From contig CM049314.1 of assembly GCA_026874595.1 (NCBI GenBank), forward strand, positions 72,620,300 through 72,684,299: a stretch of 64,000 nt of DNA. The letters run 5' to 3'. The position numbers and the translations under genes are program-made. Under the pieces are notes generated by a model. The model was not told where the DNA came from, searched no databases, and saw only the letters and a list, made by a program, of their open reading frames with translations. The DNA is from Sipunculus nudus. Its lineage: Eukaryota > Annelida > Sipuncula > Golfingiida > Sipunculidae. This document shows, piece after piece, positions 12,338 to 25,401 of this stretch (position 1 is the first letter of the stretch; each line of letters starts with the position of its first letter).

Positions 12338-15300
12338 CTGTAATAAACCACTTATGTATCAATATATACAGTGAGAAATGTGATATTGTGCATAGGGCGC
12401 TAAGACATGACACTGCTAGACTACCCTGTCATAAGGCCACATGAACACAACGGTTTTAAATATTAATGGTACAAAATGTGTTTAGACCATGTGAATGAGC
12501 ATGATTTTTTTTTCTAGTAAACGAAAGCATGTAATAGTTGACAGTGTGCAGGAGGTATGTAAAATAGTTTACGATCCGTGAAATGCATGCATATGACAGA
12601 CCCTAGTTTTTTTTTAGGGTGGAGGTAACCGCCTCCATTTTTACCTCTTATCTAATTATAATATAAGAATGTTCTGACTGCAGAGTTCAATTTCGGTTTG
12701 AGACTACCTGACAAGGCGGAAGCACTCGATTCCTATGATTAATTTTTGTATCCTGGTGTCACCCAGGCCCTGTCTCTGTCGCACCTGCGAGTCATGGGTG
12801 TGTTAAATCGCCATTTCTGGGTCTTTACACCGAGGAACCTCAAAAGACGTGAGTAATACACGGCTATGGGGCACAACCTTTCCATTATGCCTTCAAAGCG
12901 CTCACTCTAGGTAAGGGCCGACCGTGAGAATCTCACCGCCTCTGCTGAGATTTGAACTCACGACCTACAGGCTTTGATTCCTGTGCTCTACCCCCGAGCC
13001 ACAGAGGGCGGTTCGGACAAAACCTAGTTTAATCCCTTATTAATAATTTTGGATGTAAATGGATAAACATTCACTGGAAAATTGATCTGAGAGAGCACAA
13101 GCAGCAATGTTTGTGACTTGGACGACAGAAAATGGGTTTCTTGGTTTGAATATAGTTCACAAAATAAAATTACTATACAAAACTTATTGTCAGTTATAGG
13201 AAAACGTGTACTAGCTTTTAAGATAGTTAGCTTCGTTTTGTTACTGTAAGCTTCTTTTCAGTCCGTTTCGGACGATAGGAAAAAAAAATTGTTAGAATAG
13301 TTAGGTTGATATGTATACCAGATATCTCAGAGTCAAATTCAACTTATCCAAAGTCCCGTTTTATTTTTTCAAAAGATTAAGAACATATTGAAACTACGAT
13401 ACCACTGATAAAGTCTTGCAGTTCCTTCCCTGTGACGCATGTTCCGGCCTTACGGACTACAAATGCCGTTGGAAGTTCGTTTGCTCCGTCCTTGTCTGGA
13501 ACGCCTACCACACCCGCGTCCTGAACCCCAGGATGCGATAAAAGGATGGCCTCTAACTCTGCTGGCGCCACCTGTTGGTACAAATTCAGACAAAAAAATG
13601 ACCATTAAAATCAAATATTAAATACGATATACACAGGAATGTTATTCGGATGCACACACACATATATATATGAAAGGTAATTTTCTCGCCTCTGTCTAAA
13701 ACAATTTTATATATCACATAAAAATACATGCACAACCGATGCTGGTCTAGTCTTGTCTTCCTGTGTAGAAATACGTTACATAACATTTCTACATTTTTGT
13801 TACAGCAGCGTACGGTTGATTATTGATCCAGCAATGAAAACTGGCCATACTAGAGTTAATTTATATCGCCTCCGTTCTTATTTCGTTTTCTTTTTTCTTT
13901 TTTTTTGTTTCAATACCTGGTAAGATTTGTACTTTATCATCTCCTTGACTCTGTCCACGATGTATAGATAACCGTCGGCGTCCAGATACCCAATGTCACC
14001 TAAAAGCATGGCTCAACTTGCACAAGCGACAAAAATCAGATCTCATGACTTGCATTAGCCATTTTAAATTATGATGCGTATATTGTTTGCTTGGCGTAAT
14101 CAATATTGGTTCACATATAGCGGAACTGGCCTTTCACAAAAAGAATGAAACGAAAGTTCATTCAAACGTGGCTGGTTAATAAATGGATTAATCTTTATTA
14201 TGTACCTATCACACGAGGGTACGGCAAAGACTAGCGGAACTGGCTTTTCCAGAAAAGGAAAAAAGGGAAGTTCAAACATATACATGTGCATAACTGCATG
14301 ATTACCGGTATGGAGCCACCCATCCTCGTCGATTGTTTCAGCGGTGGCGTCAGGTCTGTTCAAGTATCCCTTCATCACCATTGGCCCTTTAAACCAGACC
14401 TCCCCTTGTTCTCCTGTCAGTTTTTGTTGTTTTGTTTCAAAGTCTACAATCTATATATGAAGACCAAAATCCCTTAGTAATTGATATCGTCCTGAGTTCG
14501 GCCATTGATAATGTATTTAACAGAGGTAAGTGTCGATATTATTTTCCGAAACCAAATTTTACGATGTGACAGTTCCGTATATTTGCCACTATGCGAGCTG
14601 TTTAAATCCATACACCCGGAGCAATAGGTTTATGCAATGTACATATACATTTAAATCTATTGTTTGGTACACCTACTATTGCAAATTTATAATACTTACA
14701 CGTATATGGGTTCCTGGCACCGGCACGCCTACTGCTCCGGGTTTATCGACACCATCGGGCATCAGTGTTGCCATACTAGTCATTTCTGTGGCTCCATAAG
14801 CTGAACGAAGATGAGAATCATGGATTACTTTGGTATCTGTATTGTCCTTTCATATTTAAAATAGTTCTCTTTTGAAGAATAATTATGAAATAAATTAATT
14901 ACTGTAAACCTACCTTGGTAAATGAACGCATTTTGCAGGACCTTGCCCAAACCAATTTGGGTTTCTTTCTTCAGTGGAGCTGCACCTATCCCTATTTTCT
15001 TGAGTGAGGAGAGGTCATATTTTTTTGTCAGCGGAGATTTGTACATAAACACCGCGATTGGCGGTACGACAATCACTTCTTCTATCTGCAGTTGGGTAGC
15101 AAACCACAAAACAATAAACGAAACAGAAATATATGACATTTTTCTGCACAAAATACAAATTAAAATAAAACAGTAATGTTTATTCACAAGCAAATCATTT
15201 TCTTTAATAAATCATATGAATACAGATTTTCCTTATGATGGAATATGCATACAGAAAATTACCATTATTAGCCGAGTGATATTTTTTAGTTTCAAATTTT

Positions 15301-18300
15301 ATTTTAGACGGGATTTAGCTAGTTCTGTAGTATATATTATGGGGAATTCAGAGAGTACTACATTATAACTACAGGTCAGGTAAAACTCAAGGCATCCCAG
15401 GTTATATTTCTATCATTATTTACTAACCACATCGAATTTCAGAACTAACATTTTATATGATCTTGAGATAAAATCTAATAAAAATATATAATAAAATAAT
15501 AGATATTTACTTGTTCAATTGACATGACTATCCTCCATTGATATTGAAGCCTGTTATGCCTATGGGTTATCAAATAATAGATTCCAGAGAACGTGTCACA
15601 ATTACAAACGAGTGCCCCATGGGTCATGACGCTCTGCTGCCAATCATAACCTGTGACATCATTGGCTGAGATTCAAAACTTTCAGTCATATTTTTGAAGA
15701 ATTTATTTGCCAATTTTGTTGGAACTTTCTACATGATCGAAATATATATCTCATATGTCTGGTTAAAAATACAGTGACGTGATGGTCTGAGGCAAAAGGT
15801 GTCGGTGTTGAGCTATCAGGAACAAATGCAATAGCTTGTTTGATACTTGTCAGAGGTTCAAAAGGAACACCAAACAGGCCAAATATAAGATCAAGATATA
15901 TAGAAAAAAAAATCAGGAAATCCATGCAAGATTTATTGAGGAACGGGTGCTCCTGTATGAATTTTTATTAAATACAAACCAACTGTACTGAAATTTCATA
16001 AATAGTTGACATATTTTTAAAGAAATCTTTGACTCAATCCTGTCAAAGATTACAATAGTATACGACCCCATGCACTCACTTTAACAGGTTTTGATATAAT
16101 ATGTTCTAAAGGAATTCACAAATGGCCACCCGAAAAATAATCATCCTCTTAAGGGACCAAACATAAATAAAATCACAGAAACTGCACGGATAAAAGGATT
16201 TCTAAGGTTGCTACCTTGCATAATGAATTTCTGACATGTCTAATATCACACATCCTCCCATAAGAGACCGACCATGTGGCAATTGCTCTAAAGAATATTA
16301 CGGTAATGAATGTCCAAAACAATTCAGAAGGCATGATCAGCTCTCATATCAGCTTTATGGACATGCAAATGTAAAAAGTGTAAGTCCACTATTCTTTAAT
16401 TATAACCTTGCTTTTTAGTGCGGTCAGTAGGGTAGGTAAACTGCAAAACCTGAAAGAAAAAATGCGGAAAGCTTCACTGTCTTGCAAAACCCATGAAGCC
16501 ATCCTTAATCAAGGTAAAGACCCACATAATATCATAACAAACAGTTGCTGGTATATCTGATGATTTGTATAAAAAAAATATTTAGATATATAGGAAATGT
16601 CCCTATCATCTTATAAATCAGTAGCTTAACCTAAATTTAATACTCTAATATTCTTAATGCCTGGCCGAAAATTTAGTAAAACTTCCTCCTTCACTAATGA
16701 AGCCGTTATCATTCCATGGCTGATACAAAAGTGAGATGTATATCACAACTGTTGTTCACAATTACGGCCACACAGTGAGATGTACCAGTTGGAGTGCAAT
16801 GGTTATATATACAAGATAAATAGAGATGGTCTAAAGAGTAAGTTTTTATTGCGTTATCCCTGACCTATGACCTTTGTCCACATATCAATTAAATTCTTTC
16901 TTGAGAGACGGGTTACTATAAACCACTTAAAACTGGAGTAATCACTTGGCAACCAACATGTGAATAACTTTGAGCTGCAACCTTTAACGTCCAGATCAGC
17001 TCACCCCAACATCAATCAGTTATTTATTCAAACAAAAAAAACCCCATAAATATGTAGTTTTAATCAAATTGAGTGATGAGTACATGAGGCATATGTGAAG
17101 GACTGAAGGTTTAAGATGAACAGTTTAGCTTGAAATATATTCACAAGCAATGGGAACAATTTAGTATTGTGACTTTGACCTCTGACCTTTTGAACTCCAC
17201 ATAAAAAGGGTTCTTTCCCTATTGGAAGGTAAGCCATATATGAGAGATGGGAGGTATAGGTAAAAAAAATTGCCTTGAAATGTCTCTACGCAATAAGTGA
17301 GTGCTGTGAACTTGACTTTTGTCCTAAAAATAAATAGGTCTTTTTTCCCTGTTGACAGAGAAGCGATATGTCAGTGCTGAAAAGTTAGGAATGAAAAGTT
17401 TTGCTTGGATTGTGTCCATAACCGCTTTTAAAGAATTTGATCCTTTGACATTGACCTTTGACCTTGTGAACTCAAATTTTATAGGATTCTTTTCCCACTT
17501 AGTAGGCGAGCCATATGTGAAAGATCAAAGGTCTGGGAAGGGAGGTTTGACTTAAAATGCGTCCATCAGTTTTTCATAGAAGTGAGTCCTATGACCTTGA
17601 CTTTTGACCTTGTAATCTCAAAATATTTATGGTTCTTCCCCTGTTGGTAGATGAAACAGTTGTGACAGATGGAAGATTTGGGATGAAAATCTGATTATAA
17701 GAATGAACTCGGGGGTTTGCAAACACTACCCGGAATTTAGATAATATAGGTCGCAGTGACCTAGTCTCAGGTTTGCAAGGAGATCTTTTTGAAATCTCTT
17801 AGACTGCATAGGATTCATGATCCTAGCCCTAATGGTTACCTTTTGAACCCTGTTACCGGCCGGACGGCCGGCCAGAGGGCCGGACGCACAGATAGAATGA
17901 CGTCGGACAAAGACTCATCGCTATAGCACAGTATGCCTGAAAATCAGCTGGGCTAAAGATTACTTTTCAATTAAATGTGCAGGTAGCTTTTGGTCCTTCA
18001 AATGAGCCATGACCATCAATCCTTTTTATTGCCCAGAGTATTACAAAACCGACACAATTGTATGATCATTTCAGTTTCAAAATAATAATGAACTTAATTT
18101 TGTTTAGTTTAAAATTAAAATAGATATGGCCACCTTAGCTTAAAGTCACCTCAATCATCACGCATATCCTATTTTAAGGCAATGAATGAATGATTAATAA
18201 TAAGATTTTAGTGAATTCTTTGTAATTTGTACTGAAAAGTGATAACATGTTTTGAGATTCTACAACTGTATGTGACATTGTGAAGAATCGTTTGCCGCAG

Positions 18301-21300
18301 ATTTTGTGTGCTTGCTCAATCAGAATGTCAAACTAAGAACATTGTTAGATTATACAAAGGAATACAAAATATAAAGGTACTCAATTAAACTTGGACATTA
18401 ATCTTTATAAGTTTCAAATTATTATATCAGTTTTGGACAGAATACCTACAGGTATTTGAGCTGGCATTATATGAAAAGGTTCATATATGAACCAGGGAAT
18501 TAGTTTTGTTGACTGTCAACGCTCCATATTGGAATATTTTTTATAACATTTTACTAAAATGGACTAATCGCAATTTAATATAACATATATTCAAGAGACA
18601 TTAACTAGGAACTTAATGGACTGACTCGCTTCATATTTTCATGCTTTAGGTGGTCAGTGTCGTTGTTATTTTATGAAACATTATTACATCCATGCCGTAC
18701 CCGGAATTCTTGTATCCACCGGAAGAACAATTCAGGATCAAAACGAGGCATGGTTACCACGGGGCAGGTGATCCTGGCATATAGCAGACCCAGAGAGAGG
18801 CCAGCCGTGTGGAACATTGGTAGATAAAAAAGTTGCGTGTTGTTAGGGGACAGTTTGAAAGCGACCCTGCAGCATGAAAGACACAATTTATACCGCAAAT
18901 ATTTCAATTAGCATATTAAGACATTATCCAAATTAAATAATTTTATTTATTACTGAAAAAAAATACCAAACTTGCTTGTTACAATATAGGCCAATCTTAT
19001 TGGCGTAAAATCAATGATACATGAATTATAAAAAAAACAAACACTATTATTCCTGACATTTTTATGAGTAGAGACTTTGCATTGCAACTTTCATCTGACA
19101 TCTTCATCAACAATCATCATATGACCTCGAAAGCTGAAGTTGGTTTCCTCTCAAGACAACAATAAATATATGGAATTTTATTACAGATAAAGCTCTCCTT
19201 TACTTCGTCCCGGCGAGGCAAAATTTTTATCTAACCGTTTAGAAGGATTCAAACATAATGTATGAAAACTAATTTTATCAGAGTGGAGATTCAGGTAGCG
19301 TCCGTAATATTACTATATCACTGGATCAGTTGTCTGTTGTAAACACACTGAATCACTCTTCAGGATTTTTGTTTTTTTTTAAGTGTGATTTTTTTTTTTT
19401 AATTTTGTAAAGGAGCAAAGATGTTCGAGTAAGTTTAATTAAGATTTTCTTTTCGATGTATTTTATTTATTTCTCTCTTGGTTGATTCTCCATGCACATG
19501 GTGTCCGCAGTATTTTTTATCGACATAATCCGGTTATTATGTATGAATGTTTCGCCAATTACAGCACAAGGTTCTGCCATAACTGTTAATAATAATCAAC
19601 AAACAAACTCTAATTCCAACATTATTTCTTGGACAGAAAATGAGTAACATGTCATTTACACTTACCTGTTCTGTGTTATACTAGCGACCAGATTATAATG
19701 CGTTATCATAACGCCTTTCGGCACCCCAGTTGTTCCACTAGAATACAGAATCACCGCAACATCTTGTTTTTGGTTACCTATGGCAGGTGGCGCCACTGTC
19801 TTTCCGTTTCTTCTCCCCTTTTCCAAGATGGACGCCCAAGTGATATGCTCCATGTATGAGCCGATCACAATTATGTCCTGCAAAGTCGTCTTTTACACAC
19901 TTTAAGTGTATACAACACTCTCTAACATGACCCCATAACAAATAGGGTGCGCGAAGCATATACAGTTTTTTTTAACATTTATCTGTCGTACAAAACAAAC
20001 ATAATATCCCTTAAGGTTTATTACATCACTGACGGTACTATGCTGCACAGTTACATTGCAGTTCAAAAGTTAATTTGAATCATATACCTTAAGTGTTCTA
20101 CAAGCATTCTTTACTGCCGCCTCGCATGTCTTGATGAAAGCCACGTGACTAACTACATAGGTGGCGCCAGCATCGTTTATTTGTCGGGCAAGCTCACCTG
20201 GCAAGGAAATAGAACACATAATAAATAAAAAAAGAACATAAGAACACATGTCAGGTGTTGAACTGGACCACATTTAGGTGTGTATCAAATAATTTCGATG
20301 TAACAGGTTTAAATTCAGCTGATGCTGGGAACAAGAGTTTTCTTGGGAAGAACAACATTATTTCATAGGAAACTGGTGGCAAATAGAACACGACATGTAA
20401 AAACTATGACTATGCTACCCCCTTTTAGTCAGATTAGAATGTAATTAAACCAAAAAATGATAACAATGGTAAATGAGGATTTCATATACGATAATATCAA
20501 TATTGAAAATTCTCCCCTGCAATGCTGCATTTATCTGTCTCATTTTCATGCAGTATTATGTGGTCGTTATGGGAATATATACTTTTAGCTATATACTAGA
20601 ACACCGAAAACAACCACCTACGTTCTAGTGTACAAATTTCGTGAGAATGAGCACATGAAATGCAATTTATGTATATTTACAACCCAGTGTCTATAAATAT
20701 TAGGAATTTATATAATGGTTTGGAAATTTATTTTAAAGCATATACATTTATGAAAAATTGATAAACCTCATGGCTATTCTATAACTATCATAAATAATTT
20801 GTCATATATTTCGAAAAACCAGATTTTTATTATATTTTACCTTATGTTTAGAGTTATTACCTGGTGTGTACAGGATATTAGCGTTCGTAACGGTAGCGCC
20901 TATCGCCCACGCCGCCAACATTGTTATAAAGTATTCCACGTTGTTGGTACTGAATATCAAAATAATGTCTCCGCTTCGGACACCATGTCGATACAGCCCT
21001 AACGTAAAACGTTCCACCATCGTCTTCAGATTTCCATATGTATAATCGATGCGCGTTTTTCCATCCACAAATATCTAAAATAGATATATGTTCTTAGCCA
21101 AAGCATCCAATTCTTGTTTATATGCCACCTGATAATAATATATGTAACGTGACTTGCTATTACAAAGCCTACTCATATATTCAGCAATCATCGTTAAACA
21201 GACATCATCCCGAAATAACATCAATTTATATTGTATTTATTATTTGTGAAATGCAGACAAAATAGCCTATTCCCTGCACCTACATTGACACCTGATGGCA

Positions 21301-23203
21301 TCAAGGCATCATACATAAATTTGTGATACTTGACATAATTCGTCCCTCTATTGACACGGTATGTTCATAAATACAGGATATGAAAGGATTCAAGATCTCC
21401 TGCAAACTAACTTTTTATTTGTTTATTATTAAAATGATGCATTTGTACGATCAGGATATGAAAGTACGTATTAATTTGTATTAAAATACAGGTGAATATC
21501 TGATCATGTTGGTGAAATGATCAAAATTAGAACTAAATTAAGAAACACATTTCCCAATATAATGTAGAAATTTGGCATATGGTTCATTAACAAAAAAAAA
21601 CTAGCTTATTTCTTAACCATGTGAAATTCATAATATAATCACTTTCAGAATATTTTTTAATAATAGGTTATTTGCTTAATCATTTTGTCATAAAACTGAA
21701 GTGTGGACAATTTAGTTTATCATTAAGAAATCATATCTTTTTAATTGACCTGTCACCCCCCCCCCCCCCCCTTTCCGCCGATGTAAGTAGAATCCTATGT
21801 AAATCTTCAATCGCTGATTATCCAGCATGTGGAGCTAAGACTCGGCTGACATCTACTGTGACTTTCCTGTGTCTGGCCTTCCATAATCTGGCACTTTTTA
21901 TCCTGATAAGCTTGTCCTTATTTATTGACACATGGTTGTTGCAAGCCAGGTAAACAGGTATCGTATGCATTTTTGTTGGTCGACATACCCTTTCACAATA
22001 GTGTATTACAGTTACGGACTTGACATTTGGCTTTAAGATTGCTTGCTCGCCGGGTGTCGTTCGGCCCTCCGTTTTACAGCCCGTCATTTTCGATCGTCTG
22101 ATTACAATATTGGTCAAATAAATAGGTCAAGCGTTTGCCGCGAGCCTGATATAAATTTAATGAATAGACAAAGACCATGCCTTATATATGTTTACACACG
22201 TGCTCGCGCAAAAGACCTGTAACTTACGTGAAACAAGCGAGCTCAGTTCCAGTGCACAACTGTTGGGAGATTTCATACGAGGAATTATATTGTGTTACAG
22301 ACGAAATCCTTTTCACCGTTCACAGCATTGTTTGGAAGCAATAAATCGAGCCATATCATCCTTGTTTATATTGTGCAAATCTTTTAAAAAAATTCCTTTT
22401 GCAGATTCCTATTGCTTTACAAGACTTATGTTTGTAAAGCAATAAGGAGACAAGGCTTGCTACCATTATACAATAGGGATACTGTTTTAGACAAAACGTC
22501 CGTCAAATAACAATTGGAATAAGTCATTGACACTGAAAACCTTTTATATGTAAAAGAATAATGGAAACGGTTTATGCCCTCACACTACGATTAAATGAAG
22601 GCTGTTCTGTTGTGACGGCCTGACGAATATACTGCCATCCACAGGCAGAACAGAATACTTATGTTTTACCATAACCACTGGTGTTTTACCATGCACTTCT
22701 GTGGTGTTTTAAACGTGTATGTCTATGTACATTCCCGTGTCTTAAATAATGGTCATACAGTATAATTTATGATATAGATATATGTATATACGTGACCAAT
22801 TACCAAAAATATAAAGTCCATTTCTCGAACATAAAATCAACCTCTCAGAGTATACATTACTTGTACTTAAAAATATGTAACCGAGCGGTGTATGCAGAGG
22901 TTTACTCACTACGTTTTCAGTCAGAAAAACCTATATATTTGGCGTATGCATAGATTAAAGCATATATTTGAAAGGATTTTGGATCCTCAGTTATATTTCT
23001 GTTACTCCTGTCATTACATTATGTCACATCTCACTTTTTTATCTTTAAAATGGCAAGGTTTTATCATTTCTCAATCTTTGAAAATGCTTAAACCCAACAC
23101 TTACGACAGCAGTTTTATACGCGGCACTGCTCCAGTCACTCATGATGTACTGTTGCACGTTCTGGTCTGGAACTGGAGATGCTGGGGGTCCACTTGCCGC
23201 CAT
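12207..23203 (-). CDS. AMP-forming acyl-CoA synthetase / 4-coumarate-CoA-ligase-like enzyme, 11 exons, 533 aa
   Basis: Coding exons in order: 23203-23105, 21074-20861, 20197-20088, 19877-19666, 18866-18701, 15085-14914, 14800-14700, 14450-14306, 13999-13917, 13571-13403, 12337-12207. I placed the boundaries by GT-AG sites that keep phase throughout (1602 nt, 533 codons plus stop). The enzyme would activate a carboxylic acid with ATP to an acyl-adenylate and transfer it to CoA (ANL superfamily, 4CL/luciferase-like branch); the substrate cannot be read from sequence. Motifs: phosphate loop [11 protein letters not shown] (186-196), YGATE (326-330), DGWLHTGD (401-408), hinge D-R (422-423), and catalytic Lys516 in RTGTGK. 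Length is normal for the family (about 530-550). The C-terminus KMAKY is not a canonical peroxisomal signal. Oddity: KYKSYQ where the family usually has KYKG. A decayed paralogue lies immediately upstream. Confidence 0.88.
12610..13012 (-). mobile_element. tRNA-derived SINE in the last intron of the ligase gene
   Basis: Read on the minus strand, the head from about 13012 has a polymerase III A box (TGGCTCGGGGGTAGAGC, 13001-12985) and a B box (GTTCAAATC, 12957-12949) with tRNA-like stems. About 300 bp of unrelated body follows and a T/A-rich end lies near 12610. The anticodon loop is malformed and the sequence continues past the tRNA moiety, so this is a SINE rather than a tRNA gene. The 3' boundary is uncertain. 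Confidence 0.6.
13403..13571 (-). CDS. ligase gene exon 10 (residues 435-491)
   Basis: Encodes [20 protein letters not shown] and continues to ELQDFIS. It forms most of the small C-terminal domain. The donor GTATCG sits after AGTG, so the split codon becomes Asp with exon 11. Length is 169 nt, the same as in the paralogue. Confidence 0.92.
13917..13999 (-). CDS. ligase gene exon 9, hinge (residues 407-434)
   Basis: Encodes [19 protein letters not shown] then MIKYKSYQ. It holds the hinge between the large and small domains (D422, R423). Serine 432 replaces the glycine usual in KYKG. Length is 83 nt, as in the paralogue. Confidence 0.92.
14306..14450 (-). CDS. ligase gene exon 8 (residues 359-407)
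   Basis: Encodes [19 protein letters not shown] and ends DEDGWLHT-G, where the Asp of the completed TGD motif binds the ribose. Acceptor ATATATAG, donor GTAATC. Confidence 0.92.
14700..14800 (-). CDS. ligase gene exon 7 (residues 325-358)
   Basis: Encodes [18 protein letters not shown] and [21 protein letters not shown] is the adenine-binding motif, more often GYGMTE in this family. Acceptor CGTTCAG, donor GTAAGT. Confidence 0.92.
14914..15085 (-). CDS. ligase gene exon 6 (residues 268-325)
   Basis: Encodes [35 protein letters not shown] and the helix ending NAFIYQ. This is the substrate-pocket region of the large domain. Donor GTAGGT, acceptor AACTGCAG. Confidence 0.93.
15603..17957 (-). 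repeat. second composite tandem-repeat element, inverted, in intron 5
   Basis: Read on the minus strand, the head (17957 down to about 17860) has CCCAGCTGA, GCTATAGCGATGA and GTCCG/CCGGCCGG-rich sequence, like the head at 2081. The tail (15636-15604) has AGAGCGTCATG, a CCCATGGG core and CTCGTTTGT. Inside are monomers of about 140-150 bp carrying TGACCTTTGACC-like motifs (near 17168, 17307, 17445 and 17590). The monomers are unrelated to those of the 2081-11337 element although the ends match. Confidence 0.65.
18701..18866 (-). CDS. ligase gene exon 5 (residues 212-267)
   Basis: Encodes [22 protein letters not shown], with the LPMFH motif of the acid-binding pocket, and a tract ending FFRWIQEFR. 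Acceptor GCTGCAG, donor GTACGG. No counterpart was found in the decayed paralogue. Confidence 0.9.
19666..19877 (-). CDS. ligase gene exon 4, phosphate loop (residues 142-212)
   Basis: Encodes [14 protein letters not shown], a linker, and the AMP-binding signature [19 protein letters not shown]. Acceptor TTTGCAG, donor GTAAGT. Length is 212 nt, the same as in the paralogue. Confidence 0.95.
20088..20197 (-). CDS. ligase gene exon 3 (residues 105-141)
   Basis: Encodes [18 protein letters not shown] and a helix ending CRTLK. Acceptor TTGCCAG, donor GTATAT. Length is 110 nt, identical to the matching exon of the neighbouring decayed paralogue. Confidence 0.9.
20861..21074 (-). CDS. ligase gene exon 2 (residues 34-105)
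   Basis: Contains [14 protein letters not shown] and [16 protein letters not shown], the N-terminal strand-helix region of the adenylate-forming fold, then [18 protein letters not shown]. Acceptor TTTTAG, donor GTAATA, ends in phase 1. Confidence 0.9.
21075..23104. other. intron 1 of the ligase gene
   Basis: Non-coding. It contains a C run near 21756-21770. Open frames here have no family motifs. Confidence 0.6.
23105..23203 (-). CDS. ligase gene exon 1 (residues 1-33)
   Basis: Starts ATGGCGGCAAG and ends at a GTAAGT donor in phase 0. The peptide runs [10 protein letters not shown] to SAAYKTAV. On joining to exon 2 it gives KTAV-IFVDGKT, the expected spacing before the first conserved strand of the family, which is why I take this as the true first coding exon. 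It is short and poorly conserved, so it is the least certain exon. Confidence 0.65.
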
Positions 23204-25346
23204 GATTTAAGCTGTAGCCTGAAAGAATGTCAAGCAATAAGGAGCCTTGCCGCTGTGCTCTGATCCGGACATTTTAACGACACTTTTCTGATAGACTATT
23301 GCCCGAGACATAACAACTTGTAAATCATTTCGGTACTTATCTGTAAACCATGGGGGGCTTAAATTAGCAAACGGATTCTGTTAAGAATGATAATATGAGG
23401 TGTCCTCAAATGCAAATGACAAGCATTGAACCTCTATGCGTAGAGTGTGGCAACATTCTGAATAAACACTTAAGCACTGAGATGGGTAATTAGTTGACGT
23501 TCACTAGAAACAATAGACCCTCATATGTGCCTTGCATTTAATTTTATCAAGCTTAAACATTCTGGGGTTCAGTGAGAATAAAAACTCCTCTATGTAGATT
23601 TCGAATTTTATCTATGTTTATATCAACATATTCACAGCTGAAATCAGGTCCGTTTCTTTTCATAGGCGACAGTTCCTAAATAAGGACTGGTCTAAACTCG
23701 TGCATTTGTTTTTCAACTGCTTCATAGCAGATGCTATTTTTCAGCCCTTAGTTGCTTTTTAACTTCTTCGCGACATCAATTTGCATCAAAATGTCATATT
23801 CATTAATTTCTTCACGACATCATTTAGCGTTAAAATGTCATATTATATGACCAAATGAAATGTCATCAATGTGCGAAACAGTATAATTCTGTTATTAAAT
23901 ACACATGTTTACATAAATACACTTTATGAATAAGCTTATTATATGCATGTCAGCGCTAAAATTAATAAGAATCAAAAACAGAAATTTGCTTTATTAGCCA
24001 AATTTCACTGACAAATTAAGACTGCGTTCCAAAAGGGACGAATTAAGCTCTATTAGGTACGGTTGTGTGTTATAAAGATAGAATTTAAGTACAGGGAGGT
24101 ATACATTTAAAGTCCCATGAGAGGTCATGGGACGGTGACTGACAGTAAGAGTCCAGCAGTCTTATCACGGGGTTTTCTGCATGACATCTGGTCCCTACAT
24201 TCGTGCTGGCAAGGTGTGTATATGTCTTAACTCTTGTAATAACTTAAGGTTATGAATTTACTTAATTAAAAATTCCGAATATAATTGATTCATGAATAAT
24301 GGGACTGAACTTTTCTCAAAGGGACCTTGGTTTTGGACAGAGCCTGCATTGGATTACCTACGTTAAGCCCTAAGATCTACTGTGTACCGATGCGTTCAAT
24401 AGCCGTCTTATCCCAGGCTTTCTTTAAACTAAGCACGAACATTTCCTTTTCTGGCTGGAATCTTGTTGAAATGTGCAACTTCTAACCGGTGTCTTTAATC
24501 GTCCATGTCGTTGGCCTAACTGCTCTTTGAGCAATTAACGTTACACACTACCAGGGTAGCTCTTGAGCTAACACCTCGCTTTCTCCTGAAGTCTTTTCTG
24601 CACCCTCTCAACATTGTACACAGACAAACTCATGGAGTATCAAATATTTATCAACATGATTTATTGTTACAGAAATACAGATATTAAGCTATTTCATCCT
24701 TTCGTGAGATTTACCTACACTTCCGTGATTTACATGAACTAGCATGTGCTATATTACATTGAATGAAAAACAAGACCTAGTTGTTACTTTATGCATAACA
24801 CCAATTTATATCCATTGTTATTTTCTTTGTTCTGACGTCACAGTTGTCATTTGCCTTCCAACCTGTGGACCTCTACCCTTTATTGCAATTGGCATCTTTC
24901 ATTTATATCGTAAAGTATATACAATGAACAGAACATGTAGGTGCATGTTGTCTTGGGTCATATTCAATTTGAAGCAAGAAACGCTCGCGTCCCATTTTAC
25001 ATGATTAGAACGTTGTTATATCACTGTTGGTGATGGCAGGCAGGCAATATACGAGGTAAGACAGTGACCTTTACCCTTTCGTTACTTTCTATCCTGCCGT
25101 ATTGTTAAAAGGGCATACACTGTGTTCAAATAATAAAAAAGTACATAATGTAGAGTAGATTTATTTGAAACAAATGTTCGCCTTATGCATATTCAAAGTC
25201 CAGAATTAAGAAACGTAAAGTGTAATGGAAACATGATATTATATTTAGCCTACAGGTTCAGTTATTTATTATATAATGCCAACTTTTCATTTGCAGAAGA
25301 AAGCAGATAGCCTTGTTTACTAAAAAAAGTGTTGAAATTTCATTTG

Positions 25347-25401
<55 letters not shown>

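Noticed and set aside
12948-13012. A functional tRNA gene on the minus strand
   Set aside because: The A and B boxes are good, but the anticodon loop does not fold correctly and the homology runs on into a long body, which fits a SINE.
22892-23263. A 123-codon plus-strand open frame
   Set aside because: It is antisense to exon 1 of the ligase gene and has no motif of its own.
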